This document shows, piece by piece, positions 1 to 11,019 of a stretch of 64,000 bases of DNA. The notes beneath the pieces were generated by a model that was not told the DNA's origin, searched no databases, and was given only the letters and a program-made list of their open reading frames with translations. Positions within the stretch are counted from its first letter, which is position 1. Each line of letters opens with the position of its first letter. Source of the DNA: Sabellastarte sp. h YS-2021 (Eukaryota > Annelida > Polychaeta > Sabellida > Sabellidae); contig OZ024936.1 of the NCBI GenBank assembly GCA_964017235.1, positions 38,214,040-38,278,039 on the forward strand. The letters are read 5' to 3'. The position numbers were made by a program, and so were the translations under genes.

Positions 1-389
1 TTTTCACAGGAATCGTCCCAAAAGTTCCAGGAATCTTCCAAAATGGAACCTTTCTGTTTTGCTTAATGAGCTCACCAAAGCACCCTTCGAGCCTATGAAA
101 GACACAGACCTCAAACATCTTACTCTCAAACTGCTTTCTTGCTAGCTTTGGCCTCCAGCAAGCACCGCAGAGAAATTCATGCCTGGGTTGCAAACAAAGT
201 ATCTAATTTAGGCCAATGGGAAAAGGTTACATTGTTCCCTTCTTCAGATTTCATAGTTTATGGAGCTATTGTGCTGAGTATAAATACATAATATTAATAA
301 TAATAGCCAAAAACCAACTAGCAAGAGAAGGTTCTCAAAGTGTGTCTCCGGTGACTATTCCTGCTCTAACCACCATTGTAGATAGACAA

Positions 390-499
390 TTTAGAGAAGA
401 CAGGACCCTGTGTCTGGTACGGCCCTGAGGTACTACCTGGTTCGTTTAGAGAAGACAGGACCCTGTGTCTGGTAAGGCTCTGATGTACTACCTGGGTCG
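390..499 (+). repeat. 55 bp direct tandem duplication in the YR gene
   Basis: The segment starting TTTAGAGAAGACAGG occurs at 390 and again at 445, a period of 55 bp with a few differences. F1d has a single copy. Because 55 is not a multiple of three, the duplication shifts the recombinase frame. Confidence 0.85.
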
Positions 500-878
500 T
501 ACCAAAGACCTAAGGGGTCTTGATCGTTACTTTTTATCTGCTTCAAGAAAGGACACACCTCAGACATCAGACCCACTACACTCTCTTCTTGGTTAAAAGA
601 AGCTATGTTACTCTGTTACAAACAAGCAGATCAACAAGCCTTGGACTTGGTCCAAGTCAAGGCGCATGACATTAGGGCCTTCACGGCCTCTAAGGCTTTT
701 TACAGTGGGGCATCGGTGGACCAAATCATGCAAGCCTGTCACTGGAAAGCTCACACCACATTTACAAACTTTTACGTAAAAGACCTTACTTGGTCAGACA
801 ACGACAAGAATATGTATCTGGGTCCAGTAGTAGTGCCAGAACAAGTTCTAGACCCTTCCTCTCAGACTAGTTATCCTT

Positions 879-897
879 GGAAAGAAAAGAAGGGGGG
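879..897 (+). other. Polypurine tract after the YR gene (F1a)
   Basis: A-rich purines followed by six G lie just 3' of the recombinase end. Counterparts occur at 6251-6275 (F1b, ending in 12 G), 20345-20358 (F2b, A6G6) and 63663-63694 (F1d, 32 G). The look is that of an LTR-retrotransposon polypurine tract, but a role in DIRS replication is not established. Confidence 0.5.
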
Positions 898-970
898 CAC
901 CTCCACTACAACCAAGTCGGGACTTAGTTTAAGTCCTTTAGTGAAATCGGCCCCTGGAGTCTAATCCCAG

Positions 971-1524
971 GGGCCGATTTCACTAAAGGACTTAAACTAA
1001 GTCCCTTTATTGGCTAAGCCAGGGACTTAAATCTAAGACTTTGGTCTTAGCTAGGTGTGGGACTTAAAATGGATTTCACAAAGGTGACTTAGCTAAGTCC
1101 AAGCTCATCATATAACCACAGTGGTTTTCTGTGTCATGTGACCTTTTATATCCTTCATTTGATGCATTTTATCTAAGGATAATTGCTGTTTTGAAATGGA
1201 AAACCTTGCTGCCACACATAAACTTCCCAAAGACTACTTCAGTAAGGTGTTCTGTGTAATTATACTTTATTTACAGCCCTTTCAAATTTTGAAGTGGAGA
1301 AAAGTTTATGGCGGCCATATTTAAGTCCTCTTTGCAAAATTTAAGCCCACTACTAACCAGACTTAAATCTAAGTCCACTGACTTAGCAAATCCATGGACT
1401 TAGCCCCTTTGTGAAATCCACTAAGTCTAAGCCTGCTGACTTAGCACATTTTTAACAGAATTTAAGACCAAAGTCTTAAACTTAAGCCCCAAAACAGGCT
1501 TAAGTCCCTTCGTGAAATCGGCCC
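971..1524. mobile_element. MITE copy 1 (554 bp), CAG target
   Basis: Nonautonomous DNA transposon with terminal inverted repeats starting GGGCCGATTTCAC and ending GTGAAATCGGCCC. It interrupts the 3' region of F1a. Removing it and one CAG recreates the sequence seen uninterrupted in F1d near 63730 (CCCAGGGTCTAGG). It has no coding capacity, and the interior is full of short CTTAGCTAAGTCC-type inverted motifs. It differs by a single base from copy 3 (13163-13716), so it moved recently. A 3 bp target and GGG-start ends suggest PIF/Harbinger; this is inference. Confidence 0.85.
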
Positions 1525-1869
1525 CAGGGTCTAGGTATATGTTTACCTCCTCAGGATGTTGGTTAAGGTCTTTATCATTTTTTCAATGTATATTTGTATT
1601 TTGTTTTAAGGACTTATTCAGGTTGTCATTTAATCTGGGTGGCTTAAATTTATGACCTATTCAGGCCTAGGGCTTGTTTTCACCGTGGCTAAGCCCAAGG
1701 GGCTTTTACTCCTAAGTGAGCACAGGCTGCACTTCTCTCCTCCAATCAAACATCCTGACAGTTTTTTAGTACTGGCACCCATTCATTTCTGGTTTTTGGC
1801 TTCTTACAGGCTTGGTCTCCTGAACTGGGCACTGTAAAAGGGACTCAGACTGGTATTTCAAAACATTCA
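1525..1869 (+). other. F1a 3' untranslated region
   Basis: Noncoding sequence resembling 63731-64000 downstream of the F1d recombinase, for example CAGGGTCTAGGTAT, a TTAAGGAC segment and a shared stretch before CCTGACAG. It stops where the left end of F1b begins, so F1b probably inserted into or next to the F1a 3' region. No gene is visible. Confidence 0.6.
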
Positions 1870-2213
1870 TTTTATTGAGCTACAATAGCTTACCATGTGG
1901 AACTGAATGCTTACTCGGGAGACCGCAGGCATCTTGGCCAACACCCAAGAAAAATGGACGCATAATAGTGGCGAGATGCCTTGGAATCGAATTGACCCCA
2001 GGGGTGATGTAGCCTTCCGCTTCCTCTTTCGAGTTGGCCGCGAATATGGAATCAATGCCTTTTTCATTGCAAAGAAGGAGATTTAATTTTATATGGATAT
2101 ACGTGTTGTTGGATACTGAAACTACATTAGTTCCTTTATTTTATAACATAGAATCTTATTTTGTGACATTTCGCAGATCAGATGAGTATTTTTATCATAT
2201 TGTACACTATAAA

Positions 2214-2950
2214 TCCACTTCTGGGTTCACGTTGTAAAGAAAATTTCAACGACTCGTGTATGTGGTTTTTATACAGGAATATATGCCTGTCGAAATAAAG
2301 TATTTAAGCCCTGTCTGCTGTATTATTTGACCATTTTAAGGGTTTAAAATTATATAAATTAACCACAAACGAGTCCTTGTTGAATGAAATAATCGGAAAC
2401 AACATTCTGTCTAGACGGCAATTGCTTGCAAACTAATGCACGACTCGTACATGTAGCTTATATACAGGAAGATATGCCTGTTGAATTCAAATAAATATTT
2501 TAAGGGTTTATCCCCGTTCTGCTACAGTATTTGTCCATTTTAAGGGTTAAAATATGAAATAAAGCACGAAACTAACTTGGGGAATCTTGGGGAAACCTCT
2601 GTGGTGACGTCATCGTCTAGACAGCATGTGCTGAGAGAAGTGTGTATGTAGTTTTTTTATACAGGATCTTTACCTGTCAAAATAAAATAAAATATTTTAT
2701 CCCTTATCTGCTACATTATTTGACCATTTTAGGGTTAATATAAATAAATATGAAATAAAAATAAAATAACTCAATATCGAGCCCTTGTAAAATCTTCGTC
2801 TAGACAGCAGGTGCTTGCAAACTAGGGTCTCCAATCCGTTTTGGGAGTTCTTAGTTTAGCAATATTTTAAGTCATCCAATTTTATAAAATATAAATGTAT
2901 TCTGCTTTTAAGGTTTTATGTTATTTAATAAATATAAATATTGATGCTTT
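2214..2950. repeat. Short tandem-repeat block (about 190 bp units) in F1b
   Basis: It begins ATCCACTTCTGGGTTCACG and holds about three units beginning near 2252, 2443 and 2638. Each carries a variant of ACTCGTGTATGTGG, then TATACAGG, AATAAA-rich DNA and GTCTAGACRGC. The same block recurs at 11949-12611 next to F1c. No coding capacity is seen. It interrupts F1 gag-like sequence, which resumes near 2960. Confidence 0.7.
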
Positions 2951-3822
2951 CCTTATCACACAACTAGGCCTACCTGCAGTGAGGCAGGTGGGCTAGAGGG
3001 CCATGTGTCACTCGTGAATTAAAATAATTCCAGTTGTGTAACTATAAATTAAGGAAAGCTTACATAAAAGTATAATATCCAACTTCACATAATGGGGGTT
3101 TTCTTCAGGCTTCTATTATGATTTTAGTCCTTGTGGGACTAGTTTTAAGATCCATCTCGGATCTGAAGCTTGTATTGGCAATAACTGACTTGCATTCCAT
3201 GCTGGGCCCCTAGTTTCGGCTCTCGGGCCCCTAACCTAGGGTCTCGGCCCTCTCGGGCCCTAACCCAGGGTCTATTAAACATAGGGTCTCTGTCTATTAA
3301 ACCCTCTGGTCCCAATCTTAAGTAGTTCTATTGGGACAACATTGTCTTTTACCTTGAAGACAAACTACAATTTTTCCATCTGTATCTCCCTTCTGGAAGT
3401 CATGAGTTTCAGCTTCTGACTGCTCTTTTTTAGGTTTTTTCTGAATCCAACGTGGTCATGGAAATATGTTCAAACAGTAGCAGGGCTACTGTCAGACGGG
3501 TCAAACCCAATTTTAGGGTGCATATAAGCAGTCAGAATGATTATGGGGAATTCAGGGGAGATACCAGATCTTAAGAACCCATTCACAATTAGTTTAGGAG
3601 GGACAGGAGTTCCTCCTCAAGGCACCCATAAAAACACTTAGGGCTTTGGCCCTATTAAATCTGCTCTTTCATGCTCCCCACTATCTAAAGGCTCCTACAG
3701 TAAAAGCCCTAATGGGGGTCATTCCATTCCAAGCAGTATCCATCGTTTTCCCCACGTAGGGTTGAAATCAAGTAGCAGAGGCTCCAGAGGTTGTTTTCGA
3801 CCTCACTCAAGGTGAAGAGGGT
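2951..3822 (+). pseudogene. F1b gag remnant
   Basis: Short stretches match F1 gag. Around 2967-3005 the bases line up with the Cys-motif region of F1d gag (60680-60735). Around 3290-3420 the sequence parallels F1c 14430-14600, which reads as PPGPNLNWYYWDN in one frame. No frame stays open for long. Gag is the nucleocapsid-like protein packaging DIRS RNA. The 3' half (3440-3822) parallels 14590-14985 and holds no further recognisable domain. Confidence 0.5.
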
Positions 3823-5060
3823 GTGGAAACCCCTCCTTCCAATGACTCCTTAAAAAGCCACTCTCAGTCCACCAGTAGGAGGTCGCCTCTGTTCTTTCAG
3901 AAGAGACTGGCAAACAAGCAAATGCTCAAACATTATGTTAAACATTCTTTCCTTTTATCTTCAATGAAAATTTGCCAGAGTTCCCCTGATTCACTCAGGA
4001 TACAAGGCCCATCAATATCCAACTCTGGCCTCTTGTCCAGTCTCTTCTGTCAAAGAACGCAATAGAAAGGGTGGAAAATGTAAAATCTCTCTGGTTTTTA
4101 CAATCTCCTGTTCCTAATCCGCCTGTTCCTAAAGGGTGGAGGCCATTGACACACATAAGCAGGCTCACCCCCCTTTCTACTTGTAGGTTCAAATGGAAAT
4201 TCCAGAGTCCATCAGGGCCTCTTTTTCCAGGTGATTCTGGGTATCGTCGATAGACCTGTCAGACACGTACTTTCTCATTCCCATCCTCCAAGCTCAAGGA
4301 AGTTCCTGACACAGTCCTTAGAGTGGATAATAAATCAGGAGAAGTCCAAACTCAACCTACTCAGGTGTTTCCGTTCATGGGCTATAAAATTTCACCTAGA
4401 TTTAGCCCTTCTTAACCCTCTCAGAGAGATGGCTCAATTTTCAGGATTTGATCCTACACTTAAAGTCAAACATGTTTTGACTTCAAGATGTTTGATGTTG
4501 CTAATTGGGTTGCTTGCCTCAATGGAGAAAATGGTCCCTGAGGGACGCCTTCACATGAGCCCCCTTTCTGTTTCACCTTAAGGAGCACTGGAGATATCCT
4601 CAGTCTTTACACAACCTCCTTCCTTGGGCAGGGTCCTTTTCAGCTCACCTAGAGTGGTGGCAAGTCCCTTAAACGTGATGAAAGGTGCACACCTTTATCC
4701 TAAGACCAGGGGATCCAACTCTTTACAGACACCTCAGACGAAGGCTGGAGCTCTCTCTCTTAGAGCAAGCCTCTACAAGGGTCTGTGGTCAGACAGGGGA
4801 AAAAAGCTACACATAAATGTTCTAGCGTTGATGGCCATTTCTCTGGTCCTTGAAATTCAAGCTCCAGTGTCAAACCAAATGGTGTTGGTTGCAATGGACA
4901 ACTCAACAGTGGTAGCCTACATCAACCAACAAGGAAGAACCCTCTCGGTGGAGATGTGTCCTCTCCTGTGGAAGATCATGACCTGTGCCATCATTCCCAG
5001 ATTACCTTAAAGCCAGACACTTTCCCAGGGTGTGTGAATGTGATGGCCGACCTTTTGTCC
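3823..5060 (+). pseudogene. F1b RT and RNase H remnant
   Basis: RT N-terminal sequence (LLSKNAIERV, then a WRP motif) is spread over several frames from 4030. Palm motifs B and C are missing: the sequence jumps near 4300-4320 from the motif A region directly to the WIINQEKS thumb-side segment, a deletion of about 200 bp relative to F1d 61190-61390. RNase H is recognisable from the FTD-type start near 4715 and VAMDNSTVVAYINQQG at about 4888-4935, where the catalytic Asp is kept. The enzyme would copy and degrade element RNA in an intact copy; this one cannot. Confidence 0.75.
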
Positions 5061-5117
5061 AGGTCAGACCCAGTTCAATCAACAGAATGGTCACCGCATC
5101 CATAGGTTTTCAACAGA

Positions 5118-6200
5118 TCTGTCTAGTGGTTCACCCCTCCTGTAGATCTATTTGCCACTCGTCTGAACCACAAACTTCCACTGTATGTGTCTCCAGTCCC
5201 AGACCAAATACTTGGGAAATAGATGCTCTAAACATAACTGGTCGGGTCTCACTGCTTATGCTTACCCTCCGACGTCTCTCCTTCACATGGTGATCCAAAA
5301 TCAGGCAGTTCATTTGCCTGATCATTGTAATAGCCCCATGCTGGCCAGGGATGCCCTGGTTTTGGGACCTAGTGCACCTCTCAACAGAGATCCCACTTCA
5401 GCTTCTAGTGTCAACTACTCTTCTCAAACAGTCCCACAATTATGTGCTTCACAGCAATCCACTACAACTCAACCTCAGCGCCTGGTGTCTAGGAGTGGAC
5501 AGCTCCAAGGACAAGGCTTCTCCGTGGAGGTGGCAGAGAGAATTGCTGCCCCTCAACAAAGACCATCTACAACTCAAAGTGGGCCCTATTTGATAAATGG
5601 TGCAGAGAAAATTCGGTGGACTTCTCCACTCCCTCTGTGGGATGGGTCTCAGATTTTTTCGTGTACCTATACCAAGTTCTAAACAGGCATTGCACACCTT
5701 TATCCCATTGTTGGTTACAGGACGGCCATTGTTGACACCTTGGGACCAGCTGAGCACCATATTCCCCCACAGACCTTAACAGGTCATTCTCCAGTCTTCT
5801 CGGGGATCGTCCCTAAGTTCCAGGAATCTTCCAAAATGGAACCTTTTCTGTCATGCTTAATGAGCTCACAAAAGCATCCTTTGAGCCTATGAAGGACACA
5901 GACCTCAAACATCTTTTCTCTTAAAACTCCTTTCTTGCTAGTTTTGGCCTCCGGCAAGCGCCGCAGCGAAATCCACTCCTGGGCTGCAAACAAGTATTTA
6001 ATTTAGGCCAATGGGAAAAGGTTACCTTGTTCCACTCTTCAGTTTTCTTAGCCAAAAACCAACTAGCAAGAGAAGGTTCTCAAAGTGTATCTCTGGTGAC
6101 TATTCCTGCTTTGACTTCTATTGTAAATAGACAATGCAAGAAGTCAGGGCCTTCAGTCCGGTACGGGTCCTGAGGTATTATCTGGATCGAACAGTACATT
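5118..6200 (+). pseudogene. F1b MT-like and YR remnant
   Basis: From 5140 the DLFA-type methyltransferase-like segment seen in other copies is present in pieces (YVSPVPDQ near 5190, AYAYPPTSLL near 5262). An overlapping frame then enters the recombinase (VAERIAAPQQRPST near 5530). The YR body continues through the LTKAPFEPMKD region near 5863-5895 and the box I segment near 5955, all frameshifted. Near 6185 the sequence jumps to the post-YR tail, so the HxxR box, second His and Tyr nucleophile are deleted. Confidence 0.7.
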
Positions 6201-6404
6201 AACAGCGGCTTAACAAGTCCTAGACCCTTCCCCTCAGTCTAGTCATCCTCGGGAAGAAAAAAAGGGGGGGGGGGGCACACCCGCTTCAACCGAGTTTCAG
6301 GAGTCTAAATCCAAGGGTCTAGGTAAATGCCTACCTCCTCAGGATGTTTGAAAAATTGACTTCTTCTTCCAGTCTCAGCTGTAATCCCTCCACCGAACTG
6401 TTGG

Positions 6405-6460
6405 ATTCAGCATTCAGTTCCACATGGTAAGCTATAGTAGCGCAATAAAATTGAATTTTT
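6405..6460. other. Internal complementary region of F1b
   Basis: The sequence is complementary to the element's left end: GCATTCAGTTCCACATGG then TAAGCTATAGTAGCGCAATAAAA. DIRS elements carry such a segment, thought to template closure of the DNA circle. Its partner from the right end, expected after TTGAATTTTT, cannot be checked because the right terminus is not present. Confidence 0.65.
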
Positions 6461-6573
6461 GTCAGTCAGCTGACTTATGTTTATGTTGTCAAAGGCCTAG
6501 AGACATGCTGTTTTTTTAAAAGATACCTTATCTATCGAGGATGAAAAATTGTTTAAGGCATGCAAATCTGTCT
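6461..6573. repeat. Hairpin-headed repeat (R head), truncated by F2a
   Basis: GTCAGTCAGCTGAC followed by AGAGACATGCTGTTTTTTT and GCATGCAAATCTGTCT matches 40083-40283 and 37176-37320. F2a starts inside it. At 40266 the uninterrupted repeat continues CTGTCTGTTCGTCTG. Confidence 0.6.
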
Positions 6574-6902
6574 TTTTATTGCGTTAATACATCCTATCCA
6601 ATGGATAATAGCTTATCCAGTCGGCGCAGACCGGCCCGCCAAACGTCAGAAAAAGACGTCCTGTGTTTCCACCGGCCAGGCCGGTTCAGTACTGTGCACT
6701 CGCCAGATGGCGTATCGTTCTTCCTTCCTGTCTAGACAGCGTGACGTCATAGCATCTTTTTCGTTTTTCGTTAGAGTTTTATTTCAAGTTTTATGTGAGA
6801 ACTCTCTTCTTTATTATACTTTTATTTTTATATCAATGATTTCTAGAAGACTTATAGATCATTATGTCTTCTCCCAGTCAATGACGGGGTAGTTGTGGCC
6901 AT

Positions 6903-8869
6903 ATGATGGCTGGTTTTGACTCTCACACAGTTTGTGCACGCTGTCGTGATAAGAAAAAAGGAAAGGATCCTTGTGTAGAGAAGGAAGGGGCTGACTGCCA
7001 TCACTGTAATGCCCTTACTCCAGAACAATTATCTCATTTGTCTACCCCATGTTACCAACTTAAGAAGGAGAAGCGGGAATCCAAGTCTTCAACTCCAGCA
7101 AAGAAATCATCTACAGATTCTACTCTCAGTCCCACCCTTGTGGACCCGTCCTTAGTGACGGTAATGGGGGTTGTGGATGGCCAGAGCACCTCTAGGCCGC
7201 CTGGCTTGAAGAAGAAGAAGGAGGACAAGAAGGCTACCAGTTCCAAGTCGGTTAAACCGGACAAGTCAGTCAAATCTTCATCTCACTGACCTTCATCTTC
7301 AAATAGTACCGACCAGAAGTTAGAAGTGATGGAGCAGAAGTGGTCAGACCGGTTCAACCGCTTGGAGGCTCTTCTTCTTGCCAAGTCGTTTGACCGACCT
7401 CAAGAGCTTGTTTTTGCTGCTGTCAAGGTCACACCGACCCATGCTCCTCCCACCAACGTTGTCAGCACTGAACCCTTTCTGAAGCCTTCAGACCAGCCTC
7501 CTCACTGACCTTCCACCTCTACTCTACCGGCTACCGACCCTGCTAGCTCAGCTACTGCTTCACAGGCCGGATCTGACGTATCTCAGCCTTTTCAGCGACC
7601 AGGAATTTCTGGTGTGTCCGACCAATCTACTGTTCAGAAGCATGTGTCCGGTACCTTGGATATTACCAGGAAAGACACTTCTTCAAGTGACTCGGATGTA
7701 GACAGTATGACTTCTGACCGGCCTCCAGTAGATCTGTATCCAGAAGAGGGTGAACTTTCTGATGAACATGATGTTTCTTTCACAGACCCGGACCAATCCC
7801 TCTCAGAGGAACAGTCTTACCGGGAAACAATGAGGGGGATCCGGTCCTACATGGGGTGGAACCACATCCCTGACATGGACTCAGGCACCAAGTCATCAGA
7901 CGACAACCCCTTTGCTGGGCCGAAAATGCAGACACCAGGGAAGATTTCTGTCGCTCTACCCACCGACGTGTGGTTGTGCAGCAAGCTGAGCAAACTTAAT
8001 CTCACCTTAGTGCAGGGTTATCCCTCACGTACCACTGAGGCAGGCACTCTACAAAGGGACCAGTTTGTCCGGACGGCGAAGTCGCAGTCGTAATGGTATA
8101 ACTTGCATGCAGAAGGAAAAAAGGACAGTACTGACTCTCTTAAGTCCTGGAATACTGGATCTTCCCGGCTGAATAGTACCTACCTGAGAATAGCCCGACA
8201 GGCTGGCATCGCCTCAAACCCACCTTTGTCTAGGCCCATATCTCAAGAGAATCTCAGGAAGTGGGAAAGGTCGGCCAGAGAATCTTCTGTAATATGCAAC
8301 CAGGCTGCCGGATTTAATCGCTGCCTTCTCAAGGTCCAGCAAAACATGCAATCCCATCTCAAGACCATCCGGACAGAGTCTACGGGCAAGTCGGCCAGTA
8401 AAGTCTCAACAGCTACTGATGAACTGCAGTTCCTCCTAGACTTCAATTCTAGTGTGTGCCACGCGATGGCTAGGGCAATGGAACATTTGACCGACTTTGT
8501 CTTTGTTAATGTAGCAAATACCACCTTATTGAGAAGAGACTCCTACCTGTCTTATCTGAAAGCTGGGGTAAAAGCAGACACTTTAAATGCACTTAGGGCA
8601 GCCCCTCTGGATCTGGATACCCTCTTCCCTGATAAGATTGTCAAACAGGCCGAAGAGGACATAGCAGCCTTCGACAGAAACCGTTCAGGTTCAGTGTACA
8701 AGAAGGGTAGGTACCACCCTTATGAAAGACAGGATAAAAAGTCGGGACAGTGGCAAACAGGACCGACCGGCTTGGAAGAACATTTCTTCTCATGGTCAAC
8801 ACCGCAGAGGGAAAAGGAAGGCACCAGTACTCCACCCGACCGGCCAAGGGCCAGCAGCCTTATAAATGA
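6903..8869 (+). pseudogene. F2a gag
   Basis: Gag-like protein of a DIRS element, presumably binding element RNA. One reading frame runs from the ATG at 6903 to near 8800, interrupted by TGA at 7287, TGA at 7506 and TAA at 8091. The first two sit in the same context (CTCACTGACCTTC) and fit CGA to TGA decay. The N-terminus carries a putative zinc motif, C-x2-C-x9-C-x7-C-x2-C (first Cys 6933-6941), shared with F1d and F2c. A Ser/Lys-rich linker and an acidic segment (PEEGELSDEHD, about 7739) follow, then the conserved core from about 8160 (SSRLNSTYLRIARQAG to LKAGVKADTLNALRAAP). A frame change near the end puts the original terminus, PAKGQQPYK then TGA, at 8867. Confidence 0.8.
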
Positions 8870-8875
8870 CAATCA
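8867..8875 (+). promoter_or_regulatory. Candidate readthrough stop, F2a
   Basis: TGA CAA TCA follows ...PYK in the frame that continues into the Cys-rich region. The six bases after the stop fit the tobamovirus-type leaky consensus CAR-YYA. F2b and F2c have TGA CAA TTA at the same place. The motif is seen directly; readthrough is inference. Confidence 0.5.
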
Positions 8876-9160
8876 TTGTGTAACACTTTTACAGGCAAGG
8901 CTGCTGGCCGGGAGCTCTGCACAGACAATAGACAATCTTTTAAATGTAAAACCTCTTGTTGTTACAAGTGTTCATACTGCGCCCGGGCCTTCACAAAGGA
9001 AAGAGATAAGTCCCGGGGCAGCAGTCTGTTATCAGAAAGATTGTACATTAAAATCTGTGAAAAATGTTTCTTGTGTCATTCCATTGTCTTGTGCTCAACC
9101 TGTAACAAGTTTCAAAAATGTTGCCTCAAATCTGCCTGTAGGGACCAGACTTCAAAACTT
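8870..9160 (+). pseudogene. Cys-rich frame between gag and RT, F2a
   Basis: Open frame after the candidate leaky stop, reading Q-S-L-C, then a block rich in Cys (KCKTSCCYKCSYC near 8949 and ICEKCFLC near 9053) ending CCLKSACRD near 9119. It is conserved with F2b 18081-18320 and F2c 56709-57085 in Cys spacing. The RT frame is also open over the same bases, offset by one. Possible roles are nucleic-acid binding via zinc knuckles or an N-terminal extension of Pol; no known domain name is claimed. Confidence 0.55.
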
Positions 9161-9860
9161 TTGGCAAACTTGGCTGGATCTAGGGGCCGGTCCGAAAATA
9201 GTTCAAATCTTGAGAGAAGGTTACACCCTTCCTTTCCGGATCCGGCCAAATCTTACAAGGTCTCCGACTGTCGTAAGCCCTTATGTCAATCCCCACAGGA
9301 ACAGCTACCTGTTGGAGGCATTACATCAGCTTATAGACAAAAATGCAGTAGAACTGGTCCACAATCAAACAATCGACCGTTTCTAGTTCCAAAACCCAAC
9401 AACAAATGGAGGCCAATACTGGATCTAAGCAAACTAAACCTTTTCCTCAAGGTGGAGAAATTCAAAATGGAGACACCGGAAACCATCAGAACATCCCTCC
9501 AACAAGGGGAGTGGGTCACCTCAGTACTGCCTACTTCTACATACCAATACAGGAACAATCCAGGAAATATCTAAGATTCCATGTCCAGGGCCGGACTTAT
9601 CAGTTCAAAGCACTGCCTTTTGGTCTGTCCACAGCGCCCATGGAGTTCACTGTGTTAGCAAAGGAGGTGAAACTGATGGCCATACACAAGGGTATAAGGA
9701 TCCACCAGTACCTAGACGACTGGTTGGTGAGAGCCAAATCCCAACAAATTAGTCTCCAACACACCCAAATCCTGGTCAAAATGTGCCAGGACCTAGGTTG
9801 GCTGGTGAATTTAGAGAACTCAGAGCTGGAACCCAAACGACTTTGTCGGTTACCAGTTCG
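9130..9860 (+). pseudogene. F2a reverse transcriptase
   Basis: RT of the DIRS type, copying element RNA into DNA. It begins NLPVGTRLQNFWQTW (about 9137), then RPNLTRSPTV and NAVELV. It changes frame near 9385 to VPKPNNKWRPILDLSKLN and again after motif A. Motif A (IDFKDAYF in F2b) has lost 10 nt and its catalytic Asp: the sequence goes from VTS directly to AYFYIPI near 9520-9535. Motif B (LPFGLSTAPMEFT, near 9617) and the YLDD motif C (9709-9720) are intact. A further frameshift follows near 9840. Confidence 0.85.
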
Positions 9861-10024
9861 ACCTCAGGTCCGGCCGGGTCAGACCGACTCCGGACCGGTG
9901 GCAAAGCCTTCAGGACAAGATACAAGCACTTTTGTTTCTACCGGCTTGCCCGGTCAGACAGTTCATGTCCCTGATAGGTCTTCTAACAGCCACAGAAAAG
10001 AAGGTTCACCTCGGCTGACTACAC

Positions 10025-10560
10025 ATGAGACCCATACAGTGGCATCTCAAAAACAATTGGAGGGTACCAGAATCTTTAGAGAAGATTATCCCTCTGCCAA
10101 GGTCCCTGCACCCTCACTTACAATGGTGGCTAGAGGAAAGCAATGTGCTTCAAGGTCAACCATTACACCCAGTAAAACATGCTCTGCAAATTTTTACAGA
10201 CGCATCAAAAGAAGGGTGGGGCGCTCACTTAAACGAGTTCACTGCAAGAGGGTCCTGGTCGGTGCCGGAAAGCAAGCTGCACATAAACTATCTGGAACTC
10301 AAAGCAGTGTTTCTATCCCTGAAAGAGTTCCAAAATCTCTGTGTAAACAAAACAGTTCTAGTAGCAACCGACAATACTACAGTGGTAGCTTACATAAACC
10401 AGGAAGGAGGCATGAGGTCGGGCCCACTGTGTGCCCTACTGTGGAGAATCTTGACCTGGTGTTCCCAGCGACAAGTGACTCTAAAAGCTCGACACATCCC
10501 AGGCCGTTTAAATGTGATAGCAGACAAACTATCCAGGCTGGGTCAGACCATCCAGACAGA
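10025..10560 (+). pseudogene. F2a RNase H domain
   Basis: Open from 10025 and recognisable as retroelement RNase H, which removes RNA from the RNA/DNA hybrid. Its acidic residues are FTDAS (about 10195), ELKA (about 10306), ATDNTT (about 10366) and VIADKLS (about 10516). The connection to RT upstream is broken by a frameshift, and a shift follows GQTIQTEW. The domain itself looks intact in sequence. Confidence 0.85.
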
Positions 10561-10612
10561 GTGGATGACAAGTTTTTCAACAGATATGCAGCCAATGGCA
10601 CCGGCCTCAAAT

Positions 10613-10965
10613 AGATCTATTTGCCACGAGGTTCAACCACAAATTACCTCAGTTTGTCTCTCCAGTACCGGACTCCCTGGCTGTAGCAGTGGATGCACTT
10701 ACTCTGCCATGGGAGGATCTGGATGCATACGCCTTCCCACCGACTGCCATATTGGGCAAAGTGGTGGAGAAGCTACTGGACTCCCCGTGCAAGAGACTCA
10801 TTCTGATTGCCCCGGGGTGGCCCAACATGCCTTGGTTTTGGGACAGTCAGGTCCCTCTCAGCCTGCCCAACCGGCCCAATCTACTGACACAGCCCTACAA
10901 TCAGATCCCTCACAGAAATCTAACAAATCTGAATCTCCATGCCTGGCTCCTAGAGCCACAAAGAT
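10613..10965 (+). pseudogene. F2a methyltransferase-like segment
   Basis: Follows RNase H and reads DLFATRFNHKLPQF, then VPDSLAVAVDALTLPWED, AYAFPPTAIL and ILIAPGWPNMPWFWD. DIRS elements are known to carry a Dam-like adenine methyltransferase domain at this place, and the D-x-F-A...N...W...PP...P..WF spacing resembles it. The usual DPPW/NPPY tetrapeptide is replaced by YAFPP, so activity is doubtful. The 3' part overlaps the recombinase frame. The domain identity is inferred. Confidence 0.55.
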
Positions 10966-11019
10966 CAAAGAACAGGGCTTCTCTGAGCAGTGGCAGCAAG
11001 AATCGAGGCTCCTCAAAGA

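Larger units (their letters stand above)
1..970 (+). pseudogene. DIRS F1a tyrosine recombinase, 3' part
   Basis: Remnant of the integrase-like tyrosine recombinase of a DIRS retrotransposon, the enzyme that joins the circular DNA copy to the genome. The last 119 codons (from 605) are open. They hold the HxxR box (His at 665, H-D-I-R), the second His in ACHWKAH, and the nucleophile Tyr at 773 in the FYVKD motif, followed by the family tail LGPVV. Upstream, near 150-230, the box I Arg region (normally RRSEIHAW) is frameshifted, and a 55 bp duplication breaks the frame again. The 5' part of the element lies outside the window. It is nonfunctional as it stands. The family assignment is secure from similarity to the three other F1 copies here. 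Confidence 0.85.
1870..6460 (+). mobile_element. DIRS element F1b, defective
   Basis: The left end (TTTTATTGAGCTACAATAGC at 1870) matches the F1d left end at 60203. The internal complementary region at about 6405-6460 contains its reverse complement (GGTAAGCTATAGTAGCGCAA), a DIRS hallmark. Between them lie remnants of gag, RT, RH, MT-like and YR, all with stops and frameshifts. A tandem-repeat block (2214-2950) sits in the gag region. RT lacks about 200 bp covering motifs B and C, and YR lacks its catalytic C-terminus. The right inverted repeat is not seen. F1c shares the RT deletion and the gag-region insertion. Confidence 0.75.

Noticed and set aside
2955-3020. GGCCTACCTGCAGTGAGGC stretch considered as a regulatory palindrome
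   Set aside because: It aligns with the Cys-motif region of F1 gag in F1d (60680-60735), so it is a coding remnant.
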